Shown here: piece after piece, positions 1-9,725 of the stretch
Layout of the letters: every line of letters starts with the position of its first letter
Position numbering within the stretch: position 1 is the first letter of the stretch
Assembly: GCA_030374805.1 (NCBI GenBank)
Contig: JARGSG010000026.1
Location: forward strand, 708,427-772,426
Direction: 5' to 3'
DNA from: Gracilaria gracilis
Lineage: Eukaryota > Rhodophyta > Florideophyceae > Gracilariales > Gracilariaceae
DNA: 64,000 nucleotides
Translations under genes and position numbers: made by a program
The notes under the pieces: model-generated
Database searches by the model: none
The model's input: the letters and a program-made list of their open reading frames with translations, nothing else
Told to the model about the DNA's origin: nothing

Positions 1-805
1 TTGGAGGACTGCATGATTGCGTGCTTGAGGGCTGGGACAGCTTCTTTTCCGAGGGAAGAAGCCATGGGGTGGGCGAAAGCGGGAGAGCCGGAGGGGGTTG
101 TATGGGGGACGTGGTGGAAGAAGGTGTTGTCGGAGTGTGCGAGTGCGAGTTGTTCTTTAAGGACTTGGATAGCATCCTTTCGGAAGATGGTGGCTGTGAA
201 GAGGTGCTGTGGGTCGTGGAGGGTGGTGGGGGTGAAACCTATGTTGGTGACTCGGTGTTGGAAGAGGTTTGTTTGAAGTTTGAGACACTGGGAGGCGGAG
301 GAGACGGCGTTGTGGAAGGCTGACTTGGAGAAGGAGGGGTCGTGGAGGAGAAAGATGAGCTCGTCTGCCTTGCGGGGGCCTAGGGTGGAAGCGATGGAAG
401 AGATGTAGAGGACCATTCGTTCGAGGTGGGGGTTGTTGAGGAGAGGGAAGGAGGGGGGCGGTGGAGGAGGTGGGGAGGGGGAGAGGAGCAAACGGGGGTG
501 CCTACGATATGGTAGGCGTCTTGGGTGTGGACGGAGAGGGAGAGCTGCTGCTGGTGGTAGGAGTCGTCGTCGGCGATGGGGACGTTATCGGAAGGGCGAT
601 TGGAGAGAGGAGGTGGGGGTGGTGGTGGGAGTAGGGGGGTGGACTTGTGACGCTTTGTACGTGGGGGGAAGTGAGGGACGTTGCCACGGGGGGAGAGGAA
701 ACGCTTGTTGGCGGTAAGACGGTTGGAGCATCTTCTTTGGTGCCTTTGAATTGCGGGGATGGTGCGAGCGAAAAAGGAGCAGCCTTCAAAGCAGCAATTA
801 GGCAT
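1..805 (-). pseudogene. C2H2-finger protein, partial, frameshifted; transposon-type
   Basis: The gene begins at the ATG at 805 and runs off the left edge. Residues 4-26 hold a Cys2-His/Cys finger (CCFEGC, then QRHQRRC). A long Pro/Ser/Thr-rich linker follows. The first frame stops at 380-382, but a second frame is open from roughly position 460 to the edge and encodes an alpha-helical stretch (ERMVLYISSIASTLGPRKAD, later FRKDAIQVLKEQLA). The switch falls in a C-rich proline-coding tract, so a homopolymer indel is likely, although a short intron is not excluded. An N-terminal finger followed by this helical region recalls Plavaka/KDZ-type transposon proteins. That link is only a resemblance, and the DDE part would lie outside the window. 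Confidence 0.45.
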
Positions 806-1392
806 GGCGGGGAGCGGTATGGGGGTGTTGGGGGGGAGGGAGGTACGTAGTGGTGGGGAGCGTAATATGGCGCACGGAGGGTGGGACGGAGTGATAGGGG
901 AGGTGGCACTTGATGCGAAGGCGTTTCAAAAGTGAGAGAATAAACGGCCGATATCTGATTTGAGAGTTGTTGAATAGATGTGCTGTATCCCTATAGAGTG
1001 TTCCTATTCGAAGGGTTTGTACTCTTCTAATCGTATTCCATAAGTAGCTATCTATGTATATATATACCTATTCGCCGCCGTATAGGTCTAAATATGTGCC
1101 ACTTACACACTTACATTGGGTTCGGAAACTAGCATGAACGGAAGTAACATGCTATTTTGTCTTCCATCCAAACTAGCAATGATGGAAATATTCATGAATG
1201 ATTCTTTCCAAGCACATAGCACAAGTAGAAATGTGGAAATATTTTCGGAAATTAAGCACATCCAAATTTGGATAAATTCACCGGGTTTTCGATCGTTTTA
1301 ATTCGGTCATTTTTGACACCAAAACTAGCATTCCGATAACACCGACGAAGTATGAAGAGGAGAATGAGAAAAACGTACTGCTACGGGGATAC
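806..1392. other. Intergenic, AT-rich
   Basis: I see no gene here. The stretch from about 940 is AT-rich and holds a TA-rich run near 1050-1070. It would contain the upstream region of the minus-strand finger gene and the left end of the MULE-like element. I could not find convincing terminal inverted repeats. Confidence 0.5.
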
Positions 1393-3571
1393 ATGAAGTG
1401 CGCTATAATGTTCGATGAGCATTATAAATGCCCCTATAGCTTAAAAGTCCGCAGGTTTCGAGTGTCTCACTCGGGTAATCAGAAGTGTATGTTCTGTCCT
1501 GATTTTGCGAAAGACCTACACAATCATCCAGGCAAAATCACCGCGTTGCGACGTAACCTCTCACCCAAAATGCAACGCGAAGCAAAAATTTGCGTCACAC
1601 TCTGCACCTACAATATAATGTAGTGTCTAAACTTCTCGAAGCGAAGTATGGGGTTATGTTGGACAGGGATTTGTTTCGAAAACGGTTGAATTATATGTCT
1701 GACACTCAATATCCCAGGCACAAAGATTGTCTCAGGCTGTACAAGAACCTCCTTGAATTGCAGACCCAGAACCCCAGGCACAGGATATACTGTCGAACGG
1801 ACAATAATAACGGCCTCCAATACGTTTCGTGGTGTTTGGAAAGTTGGTTTGATGACTACGAGCGATATGGCATTGTGCCTGGGGTATCTGTCAACTGCAA
1901 AGCGATAGCCAATCGCTTCAACCGTCCTCTCGTCAGTTTCAATTGCCAAGACAATGACGGGAACCTCACTACATTTTTTATGGGCTACATGGGAAACGAA
2001 ACGATGTTGAATTTTGCCTGGGTACTGGAGCGCTTCAAGCAGTGTATGCGCATATCACCGTCTTTCTTTACGGTGGATCAATGTGCATCACTCATTGGAG
2101 GTATAAGACAAGTGTTCCTAATGTCGTATAACATGTTGGATGACTGGCACTTGAATAAAAACCAAGGCGCCAACGTGGAAAGTTGGTGTAGGTCCGTAGG
2201 GAGGACGGATAGGGGGACGGAAATCGGACGCTAGTTGTTCTTGGTCAGCAAGAGCACAAGTATCGAGAAGTTCGAAGCGAGGAGAAATCATTTCGAACAA
2301 CAATACTTTTATAAGTTCAGGGACTCCTTGCGCAATTGTACAAGTATCTATATCGCGAGAACCCTTCCATGTTAATGCATTGCTACAAAGACTTGAAGCT
2401 CCCCTATAGGTTCCTGTTCCAAGGTTCCGGTTATTCCGAAGCTTCTCATTCTACATATAGACAGGTCGTACTGAATGATGACGTGCCATTCAGCGACGTT
2501 CCGAAAGTCATGGTCTCTTTAACACAACGGAGGAAGCATCAGCGTGAAAGGAACGCTACGATACTCACCCGGGATGCGCCGTTCAACTTCGACATAGATG
2601 TGGAGGATCTCCAGTTTTCCTCCGAGCAACCACTAGTGGTGTTCTCCCTCAAAAGATCAGTCCCCATTGAACGTAGAGACTCCCAGAATAGCAACACAAA
2701 CAGGACCTATACTATCTACTTGCACACCATCCCCGGCTCAGCCAACATCGTTACGGGAAAGTGTAGCTGCCGACACATGACCGCCTCCGGTGTTCCTTGC
2801 GGTCATATGATCCGCTTGTTTCTTTTCTTCAACGACGTTGTCGATCGCTGGCCACGAATTCGCGAAGCCCTTCCCTCGCAGTTGCACATATCGGACCTGT
2901 GGCATCCGTACTGGAACAGAAATCCAGATTATTGGACTCTTCAAGACGTAATGAAACTCCGGGCAACAGCAACTGGCTGCAACGCTGACGATTTTCCATC
3001 ACCAACTACCCGCAATGCCGAAGTTCTGCGCTCTGCACCGACTCCTGATCAAAACCATTCCAATGCGCTTGCTTCCGAGCTCGAAACGCAGGGGAGGAAA
3101 GAGATCACCGCATATGCAACGTACGCGGACTGCAAAACATTATGCGACCAGATGCACCACGTGGCCCAGTCGTATGGTGATGCAGCTCTCCAAGGCCTCA
3201 AGTCATACCTTCGTAACGGTCTGAGAGAGCTCAACGCTGGCCGGTACCCACATAATCCCCAGGATCCTCTTCCTACGCTTGTTACCGTCCCAGATCTTCC
3301 TCCAAACCCAGTTCAAGCATCAAATGTCGTAGTTGAAAACCCCAACGCCGGGTTGGGCGCGCGAGCTCGGAAGCGAAAGAAGTCGTTCCTTGAAAGAGGG
3401 AGAGAGAAAAGACAGAAGTTGGATGACACACCTGCTCCTCAACCCAACCGTGGAGCTCGACGAACTTCTTCCAATCGCGTAGTGACACTCCGCGACGCAA
3501 TCAATACAGCTTTCGCAGTTGTTGACCATCCAGATAACCAATACAACACAAATTGGAGTAGAAACTCGTAA
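1393..3571 (+). pseudogene. MULE-type transposase, frameshifted
   Basis: Three reading frames in series make one decayed Mutator-like transposase. 1393-1623 encodes a zinc-binding N-terminus of FAR1/WRKY-like type (CPYSLKVRRF, CMFC, LHNHP). 1590-2234 encodes the catalytic region, with SFNCQDNDGNLTTFF, then FTVDQCASLIGGI, which carries an acidic residue, and the DDWHLNKN segment equivalent to the C/DxxH motif of MULEs. 2336-3571 encodes the C-terminal part with a SWIM zinc finger (CSC at about residue 143, then CGH; CxCx8CxH) and a basic tail with Arg/Lys clusters. Frames change near 1600 and again between about 2170 and 2336, so no intact protein can be made. Family assignment rests on the order of these motifs. 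Confidence 0.75.
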
Positions 3572-5629
3572 TAGGTAGATGCATTGTTAGAAATAAACTC
3601 CAAGCACCTGTTGTTCATGTGAATCACTTACCAAAAGCCCATAGCAGATAAAAAAAGCAGTAACCATGAGCGAAAGCGGCGGCACGAGAGATGGTGTAGC
3701 ACAAACCACGTGAAATGGGGGCGGCAGTGACTCACAGATAGATGCAGAACAATTAACGGCAGCAGCGGCACGCAGAGAGATGCTGAGAATAAATGGTAGC
3801 GTCCTTCAGCGAACCGAAGGGTTTCGGAGCGCTAGCGGCGCGACCAAAGATGCTAAAGAACGAAAGAAAATGGGCCTTAAAGCTGTAGTGCAACGCCTTT
3901 TGGCGGGAAAAGCAAAACAGCCACGAAGATGTTCGGGATCTTCCTCTCGGGAAGGAAGCACAGCGAACGGAGCACTCCGGGAATGGCATGACAAGCCGGG
4001 TGTAAACCGAGGTCAAACCGTCACGACGAGCGTCGGAGTGTACAGTGCGGACCGAGTACCGTGTAGGGACACGTGCGAAGAGCGGTCTAAAGACTAAGCC
4101 TCGTGAGAATGAAACGGCGACGACACGATGTCAGACGGCCAGCCACGTGAGAGTGGGCAGTAGAACAAACCCAAGAAGGGGCAGGGGGGTCCACAAGAGT
4201 GGGGATAGGTGCGCAACACATAAACGAAACCCAATACTGAGGCAAGTATACGACAGTAGTCGGAACGACACACACACGAAGTGGTAATACTCTAAGTGCC
4301 ACAAGGGTGGGTAACTATACGTGAACAACGCGGTTGTCACCCCACTTGGGAAGTGAACAGTCCGCAAAGGCGTCATAGTTAGGGGCAGGAAGCCTTTTCT
4401 TGACAAGGGTGATTTACTGAGGGAAAATAGCTCAACCTACTAAGTAGTCGGCTCGGCGCGGCCCCTGGCAGTGGGCGCGCCGCCCAAATAAAGTACCAAT
4501 TATATCTAGTAAATACAGCAATGCTGGTGGCATCGCCCACGGGTATCCGTGCAGCACGTGTCCCCGTCACGCCCGCTGGGCGGTAGCTGAGGCCGTGCAT
4601 CCCACGTGTACAATCTTCAAAACGTCTCAGCGCAACACTTTCCCAGCGGCGGTACAGCTCATGTAAGGACTCTACGTATCAATGCAGAAAATTCACCAAG
4701 TCCTCATAACCTCCTCTTACGAGTGTTGTCTTTCAAAATCGAAAGGCGAGTTGGAAGAACTGCAGCGGTGTGACCAGGAACACATACCAAGGTTTATTTT
4801 TATTCAAAAAGAAGGATCCGGGAGCAGCGGCGGCGCGGCGAGAGACTCACAGAAATAATCAGAGACAACGATGTCACAGGAGATGCTCAGAAAGAAACGA
4901 TGGGGTTTTCCATGTACAGCAAAGCATTCGTAAAGTGCAAAGCACAAATGCCAGCTTTCTGAAGCAGCGCAGCAACGGAATAGGCAGACGCACAAACACC
5001 ACAGTTTTGAAGCATCAATGGAGTGGAAGACGCAGAAGCACAATATTTAGAGTTTAAAAGCAGCTGTAGAATGGGAAAAGCGAAAAAGAAAACGTCAGAG
5101 TTTCTGAACGGTAGCGCTTTAAAAAGAAATAAAAAGTTTTCGTGCAGTGAATGCGGAACGAATAAGGCTAAAATAAGAGTTACGGTGTAAAGGATTCGCG
5201 ATGAAAGATGCCAAAAAATGCTTTAAACTTAAACAGAGCAGTGGCAAGGTGAGTATGGTTTTTGGCGAGGAAAAGAACTTTGAAAAGCAGGAAGGCTTTT
5301 GGTAGTACAGAGATGTGAGAAGTGGTTATGCTTGGTTGTTTTGGAGTTTGAGAAGCGCGCGTTTTGCGCGCGCAAGGGTCTTTTGATGTGGCGACGTTTG
5401 TAGTATCTCTTGGAAAGCGTAGCGTGTCACGGTTGTGGCTGGGGGAGGAACAAATGGTTGTTGGAGCTAGGGAGAGTCTCTTGAGTTGGCGCCGCCTTAA
5501 TGGAGAGAGAGAATCTGTTGAAAGCTCTCTTCTGAAGAGAAGATCTTCTGTAATTTGTTACATAAGTACGGAGGTTCTACGGGTTTTTTTTTACTATTTG
5601 GACAGTGCGTAGATTCTCCGGGGACCCTT

Positions 5630-5645
5630 ACGGTAACGCTACCGT
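5630..5645. repeat. Inverted repeat, 6-bp arms
   Basis: ACGGTA, a 4-base loop ACGC, then TACCGT. The arms are perfect. Confidence 0.6.
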
Positions 5646-5727
5646 TGGTACCCCTGCCTATATTTTTGCTACCTTTATGTGGCCCACATCTATTGCGGTC
5701 ACTGGGTGCACACGTACTGAGGGGTGC

Positions 5728-5744
5728 CCTGTTCATTGAACAGG
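5728..5744. repeat. Inverted repeat, 8-bp arms
   Basis: CCTGTTCA, one central T, then TGAACAGG. The arms are perfect and are flanked by a short direct repeat GGTGCCCT on either side. Confidence 0.65.
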
Positions 5745-6428
5745 TGCCCTCACATTGAAACAATCGAGAATTCTCCATTTCTAGGTAATCTTTGAAAAAC
5801 TCGTAAGTTTTCGGTCTTTTTATAGTACAACTTCTGCCGAAGATACAACAGCTTCACCTCCAACATACAAATTCCTAACCTCGGTACACACGTTATTGAG
5901 TTCACCACAACCAGAGTAGATTCCCTAGCGCTAACAACCGCCACCACTCGAAGCGAAACAGCGCTGCAGGCGCAATTTTCACCGGCCAGTCTTCAGGTGT
6001 AGTGTCCTTCTCTTTCCAAAACCATGACGGAGATTCAAATCTCACCGCTTCCTTGTTACACAAACACATTGTTTGTCATGGTGAAACCCACGCCCATGCC
6101 CTATGCTTGAAAAGAACCATCCACCTCCACGCCGCACCAGCCAGTAGCCATAAAACCTCACCATCTCCTCGCACAACAAAATCTCTCACACTCAATTGAT
6201 ATCTATTCACTAGTAATGTGAAACTCAGTACAGTTTGTGCACAAATTCAGAGCCATGACGACCCGTTCCTGCACTACAAGACACCACAGCATAAACAGAA
6301 CCGCTTAGCCGGTCGACCTCACGCATAAAAGGCCACCCTTCCGGTCTTCCGCACCAACTTCGAGACAAGGAGAACAACATTAACCACCAACAGCACCACT
6401 CCAGCCAACACAACCTGCCCCCTTAACG

Positions 6429-8176
6429 ATGCGTCGAATTCCTGCCTCGGCGGGTAATATCGTGCTAGACCCCCAAGCCCGCCAACGCTTCCTGGACCCC
6501 GACAGGCGATACCGACGCGGAAAGAAACTCGTTCGACGGGGAATGTCATTTCGAAAAGCGGCCGATCGCGTCGGAGTACCTGCCAGTACGTTATGGTACA
6601 GGTTCAATCACGAAGACAAGGACGAAACCAGCAGTCACATTTGGCAGATCACTGACGCTACTAGAGGAGAACCAAATCTGTACCGTGTTGAAGCGCTATG
6701 CGTTCTGGGGAAAACCACTCAATCGCGACGATCTGAAAGACGCAGTCCAAATGTTAGTAGAAGAGCTTCCCGCATGGAGACGTAGTCGCATTCGCTTTCG
6801 CAACTCAAGACCTGGTGACAAGTTTTGTCGAGCCTTCGAGAAAAGGCATTCGGACAAAATAACGTACTGTGCAGTTCAAAAGCAGGATGCCGTTCGATAC
6901 CGCGCCACCAACGGAGAATGTCTTACAACACATTTTGCCCGTTTGGAACACATCATCCAAGAAAATACTATTGACGCAAAGCGTATTGTGAATGTAGACG
7001 AGACGGGCCTGTCAGCTTGGAACGAAAGAAACGCTTCAAAGAAAAAATCATACGCTCTCCGAGGTCAGAAGCTCCTTGTCCCTGATGCAGCATTCAAAAA
7101 CGTTAGCCGCATAAGTCTTTTAGCATGCGTACATGGTAATGGCGATTGCGGGGAGGCCGCTTTTCGTGTTCCAGTGCAGTAGAATCCGTTATCGAAGATA
7201 CACACAGACCCGAAACCGGGGAAGAACATTGCCAGTGCATATCAGAGTTATTGCCAAGGCATTCCTTGATTCACACAAAAAACAGATGTAGCGTCTGTGG
7301 ATTCTTGGAACTTCCTGGATTGGTCCAACTACTTCATCAACGATACAGCAGACCTTCGTGCCAATGGGCGTAAGATCCTTCTTATTTACGACGGCTATCG
7401 ATCACATCTCTCGATTCGGGTGCTGGAAAACTTCAGGATGAATGGCATCATTGGTTATTCTCTCCCATCTCACACCAGCGGCACCACGCAACCACTGGAT
7501 GTGACAGTGTTCCCGCCATTCAAGAACAGATTCCGGAACCTGGTGCAGAGAGTAGCAAAGGGTGGTCGGAGTAGACAGGCTGTTAGATGAGTTTGACGTG
7601 TGTAAGGTCATGACTGCTGCGTATGAAGAAACTTTCACAGGTGAGAACATCAGGGCTGGCTTCCGCGCGACAGGAATCTGTCCATTGGATGAGTACCGTT
7701 TGTTCGCACAAGCTCGTCCCTACAGCGCTTCTGATCCTACACGGGTGGCATCTGTTGAGGATATGATAGATATGTTAGACGAACGCCGTCGCGCAAGCAG
7801 CTTGGAGATACTTGGAGAGGCAACACTTACGAAATCTGGCTTTCTAGATACCTCCCTAGGAGCTGTGGTGACGAGTCAAAGAGCCATTGAACTGCTGAAG
7901 CAGCAAGAGCGACGACGAAAGGAAGATCGTGAAAAGCGTAGATTGAAAGAGGTGAACACACAAGCGAAAGAGGCTCAAATGCGTATCAAGAAGCGTGAAG
8001 AACGCAAACAATTTGAAGAAAGGCGTGCGGCATACCGCGCTGAACGCTACGAGGAACCGGTGGTGTTGGTTCGTTCGTTGAGAGAAAGAGCGGCGATTGC
8101 AAAAGCCAAGTTTGCCAGCGCTCACATGGAGCGCGTAGCGAGGTTACGCTTGCAGGGGTTTGCATTGGAGGACTGA
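6429..8176 (+). pseudogene. Pogo/Tigger-type DDE transposase, frameshifted
   Basis: The ATG at 6429 opens a helix-turn-helix (ADRVGVPASTLWYRF). The protein continues in another frame from about 6685 (AFWGKPLNRDDLKDAV, then NVDETGLSAW with the first catalytic Asp). The frame breaks near 7150-7182 and resumes at about 7297 (LLIYDGYRSHLS with the second Asp, then LPSHTSGTTQPLDV, the hallmark of pogo/jerky transposases). It shifts again near 7565 into a tail (ENIRAGFRATGICPLDEYRL) followed by a Lys/Glu/Arg-rich coiled coil. At least three frame changes make it non-functional. Motif order and spacing match pogo-family proteins. I did not find convincing TIRs or a TA duplication, so element ends are unknown. 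Confidence 0.8.
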
Positions 8177-8831
8177 GAGGACTTGAGAGGCATTGTAGAC
8201 TGAATATTATTGGTTGCACTGAAAGATAAAGATTGATTTGAGTTCAAAACCGTTTAACACCAGGACAGTTTTTTACATTTTCGCGTCCAGCGTTCAACAC
8301 TTGAGTTTTTGCTTGTGACATTATCCACCGTCGTTGTTCCAAGAAACTGCTTTGTGAAGTGTGTTACGAAGAGTGGGAGCCAGCTTTCTGCACATTATCA
8401 GAAGCTCTGGAGGCAAGGAAGTACCGTTTCGAACAGGGTCTTCGTAACTGTTCAACATTTTAGGGCACCCCTCTGTACTTTCTCTGACTGGCTGGGCTAC
8501 AGCGTCAGAACAAGCAACACTGGCCATGCGATAATATGGTATCCGTGTCCACGTGGGAGAATCGAGCTGCAGTACGGTGTGCAATTGGCTGCGTTTGATT
8601 GTACGTGGACCCGTGGACCACTCAGCGGTGCGCAAGTGGCGCGTGTGGGTGCAACGCATTGGCGCCGTCGATCTCATCTCGGGCAATCGACTCTGCCTTC
8701 GATTGGAGCTAACCTTACCAAAGGTAGATAACGAAACGCTACCTTGGTAAAGTTATCTTAGTTGGCTTGTTAGTTGGCTCGTTTGCTGCTTCCTTGGTTG
8801 CTTCATCGCTCAGTCGGTCAGTGACAGCACA
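8177..8831. promoter_or_regulatory. Upstream region of rubredoxin gene
   Basis: This 655-bp stretch has no supported gene. It holds an imperfect hairpin at 8716-8749 (TACCAAAGGTAG against CTACCTTGGTA, one bulged base) and a run of TTGG-type short repeats (8760-8800) just before the rubredoxin start. No clear TATA box is visible. Confidence 0.35.
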
Positions 8832-9284
8832 ATGACGCAGCACATGAGCACGTTCATCGCGCCGTTCGCAGCGCGCGTGAACGCGCCACACAAGCCGCTG
8901 CAAGCGCGCCGCGCACCGCGCAGCCTCCCGGCGCGCGCGCCACGCGCGGCGCGCACGGCGGTGCGAATGTCATCCAGCGAGCAGCAGCCAGAGTCGCGCG
9001 AAGACGCCAAGGCGACCGCCGAAAGCTCGCGCTACTGGCAGGGCGAGTGGATCTGCGTGGACTGTGGCTACACGTACAAGCCGGGGCGACGCGTCAAGTT
9101 CGAGGACCTGCCGGCGTCCTGGAAGTGCCCGCAGTGCAACGCGCCGAAGCGACGCTTCGCCAAGAAGGCCGGCGACTACATCGCCGAGACGGCGGGGACG
9201 TCCAATCTACCCATCGTCATCTTCTCCGTGGTGGGGCTGGTGGCCACCGTGCTGTTCGGCATCTGGGCGACCAACAACCTGTAA
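8832..9284 (+). CDS. RBD1: Plastid membrane-anchored rubredoxin
   Basis: This 150-residue protein has three parts. Residues 1 to about 46 are rich in Ala, Arg and Pro, as expected of a plastid transit peptide. Residues 70-112 form a rubredoxin fold with all four iron ligands (Cys75, Cys78 in CVDCGY; Cys99, Cys102 in CPQCNAPKRRF). Residues 125-147 form one C-terminal transmembrane helix (LPIVIFSVVGLVATVLFGIW). Rubredoxins of this layout, RubA in cyanobacteria and RBD1 in algae and plants, sit on thylakoids and are known to be needed for photosystem I or II assembly. The ATG at 8832 is the first in frame; the next Met is four codons on. The gene is intronless and very GC-rich. Confidence 0.92.
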   Translation: MTQHMSTFIAPFAARVNAPHKPLQARRAPRSLPARAPRAARTAVRMSSSEQQPESREDAKATAESSRYWQGEWICVDCGYTYKPGRRVKFEDLPASWKCPQCNAPKRRFAKKAGDYIAETAGTSNLPIVIFSVVGLVATVLFGIWATNNL

Positions 9285-9725
9285 ACGTGTCATGTCGCCA
9301 CTGCTCTCAGTGCGCGCGTCCGTTGAGCCGCCGCACGCGCCGCGCGCGCCGACAAATTGAGCCGTTTGCATCGCCGCATCGCCGCCCAACTCGCAACAGC
9401 GCGTGCGCGCCACATCCGTTTCACACTGCGCGGGCGCGCGCGCGTCGACACACCGATGCGCCCACCGCGCCGGCGCGCGTAACGGCCCGCGTCGCCGCGC
9501 GCTCGCCGCGCGTGCGCGAGCGCCGCCGCCGGGCCGCCCGTTACGGCCGCCGCCTCGGATCTGCGCGCCGTTTAAATGGCGCGCGCGTCGCAAGTCCGCC
9601 GCCCCACGCCTCCGGCCGCGCGCTCTGTTTCACCGCCGCTCAGCTCTTGTTCGCCGCGCCCGCGCGCCCCCCTCCCCCCCCCCCCCCCCCCCCCCCTTCT
9701 GCTGCCGGCGCCCCGTTGCATCGCC
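9285..9725. promoter_or_regulatory. GC-rich spacer with TTTAAA box and poly-C tract
   Basis: This spacer separates two co-directional genes. It is extremely rich in CG dinucleotides. A TTTAAA element near 9570 could act as a TATA-like box for the gene that starts at 9726. The C23 run is listed separately. Confidence 0.4.
9674..9696 (+). repeat. Poly-C tract, C23
   Basis: An uninterrupted run of 23 C follows C6-T, ending 29 bp before the ATG at 9726, so it lies in the probable 5' leader. The opposite strand is a G-run able to form quadruplex structures. Run length is prone to sequencing error. Confidence 0.85.

Larger units (their letters stand above)
3572..6428. other. Intergenic, 2.9 kb, no confident gene
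   Basis: I find no recognisable protein here. One open frame (about 3712-4097) is Ala/Arg/Lys-rich and resembles nothing I know. Two small hairpins stand out at 5630-5645 and 5728-5744. A short stretch at 5350-5370 is made of GCGC repeats. The region may be the remains of several degraded insertions. Confidence 0.45.

Noticed and set aside
3712-4097. Ala/Arg/Lys-rich plus-strand frame
   Set aside because: Composition is plausible for a protein, but there is no motif, no flanking gene structure and an equally long frame on the other strand.
8309-8731. 140-codon plus-strand frame before rubredoxin
   Set aside because: No motif; an equally long minus-strand frame covers the same bases.
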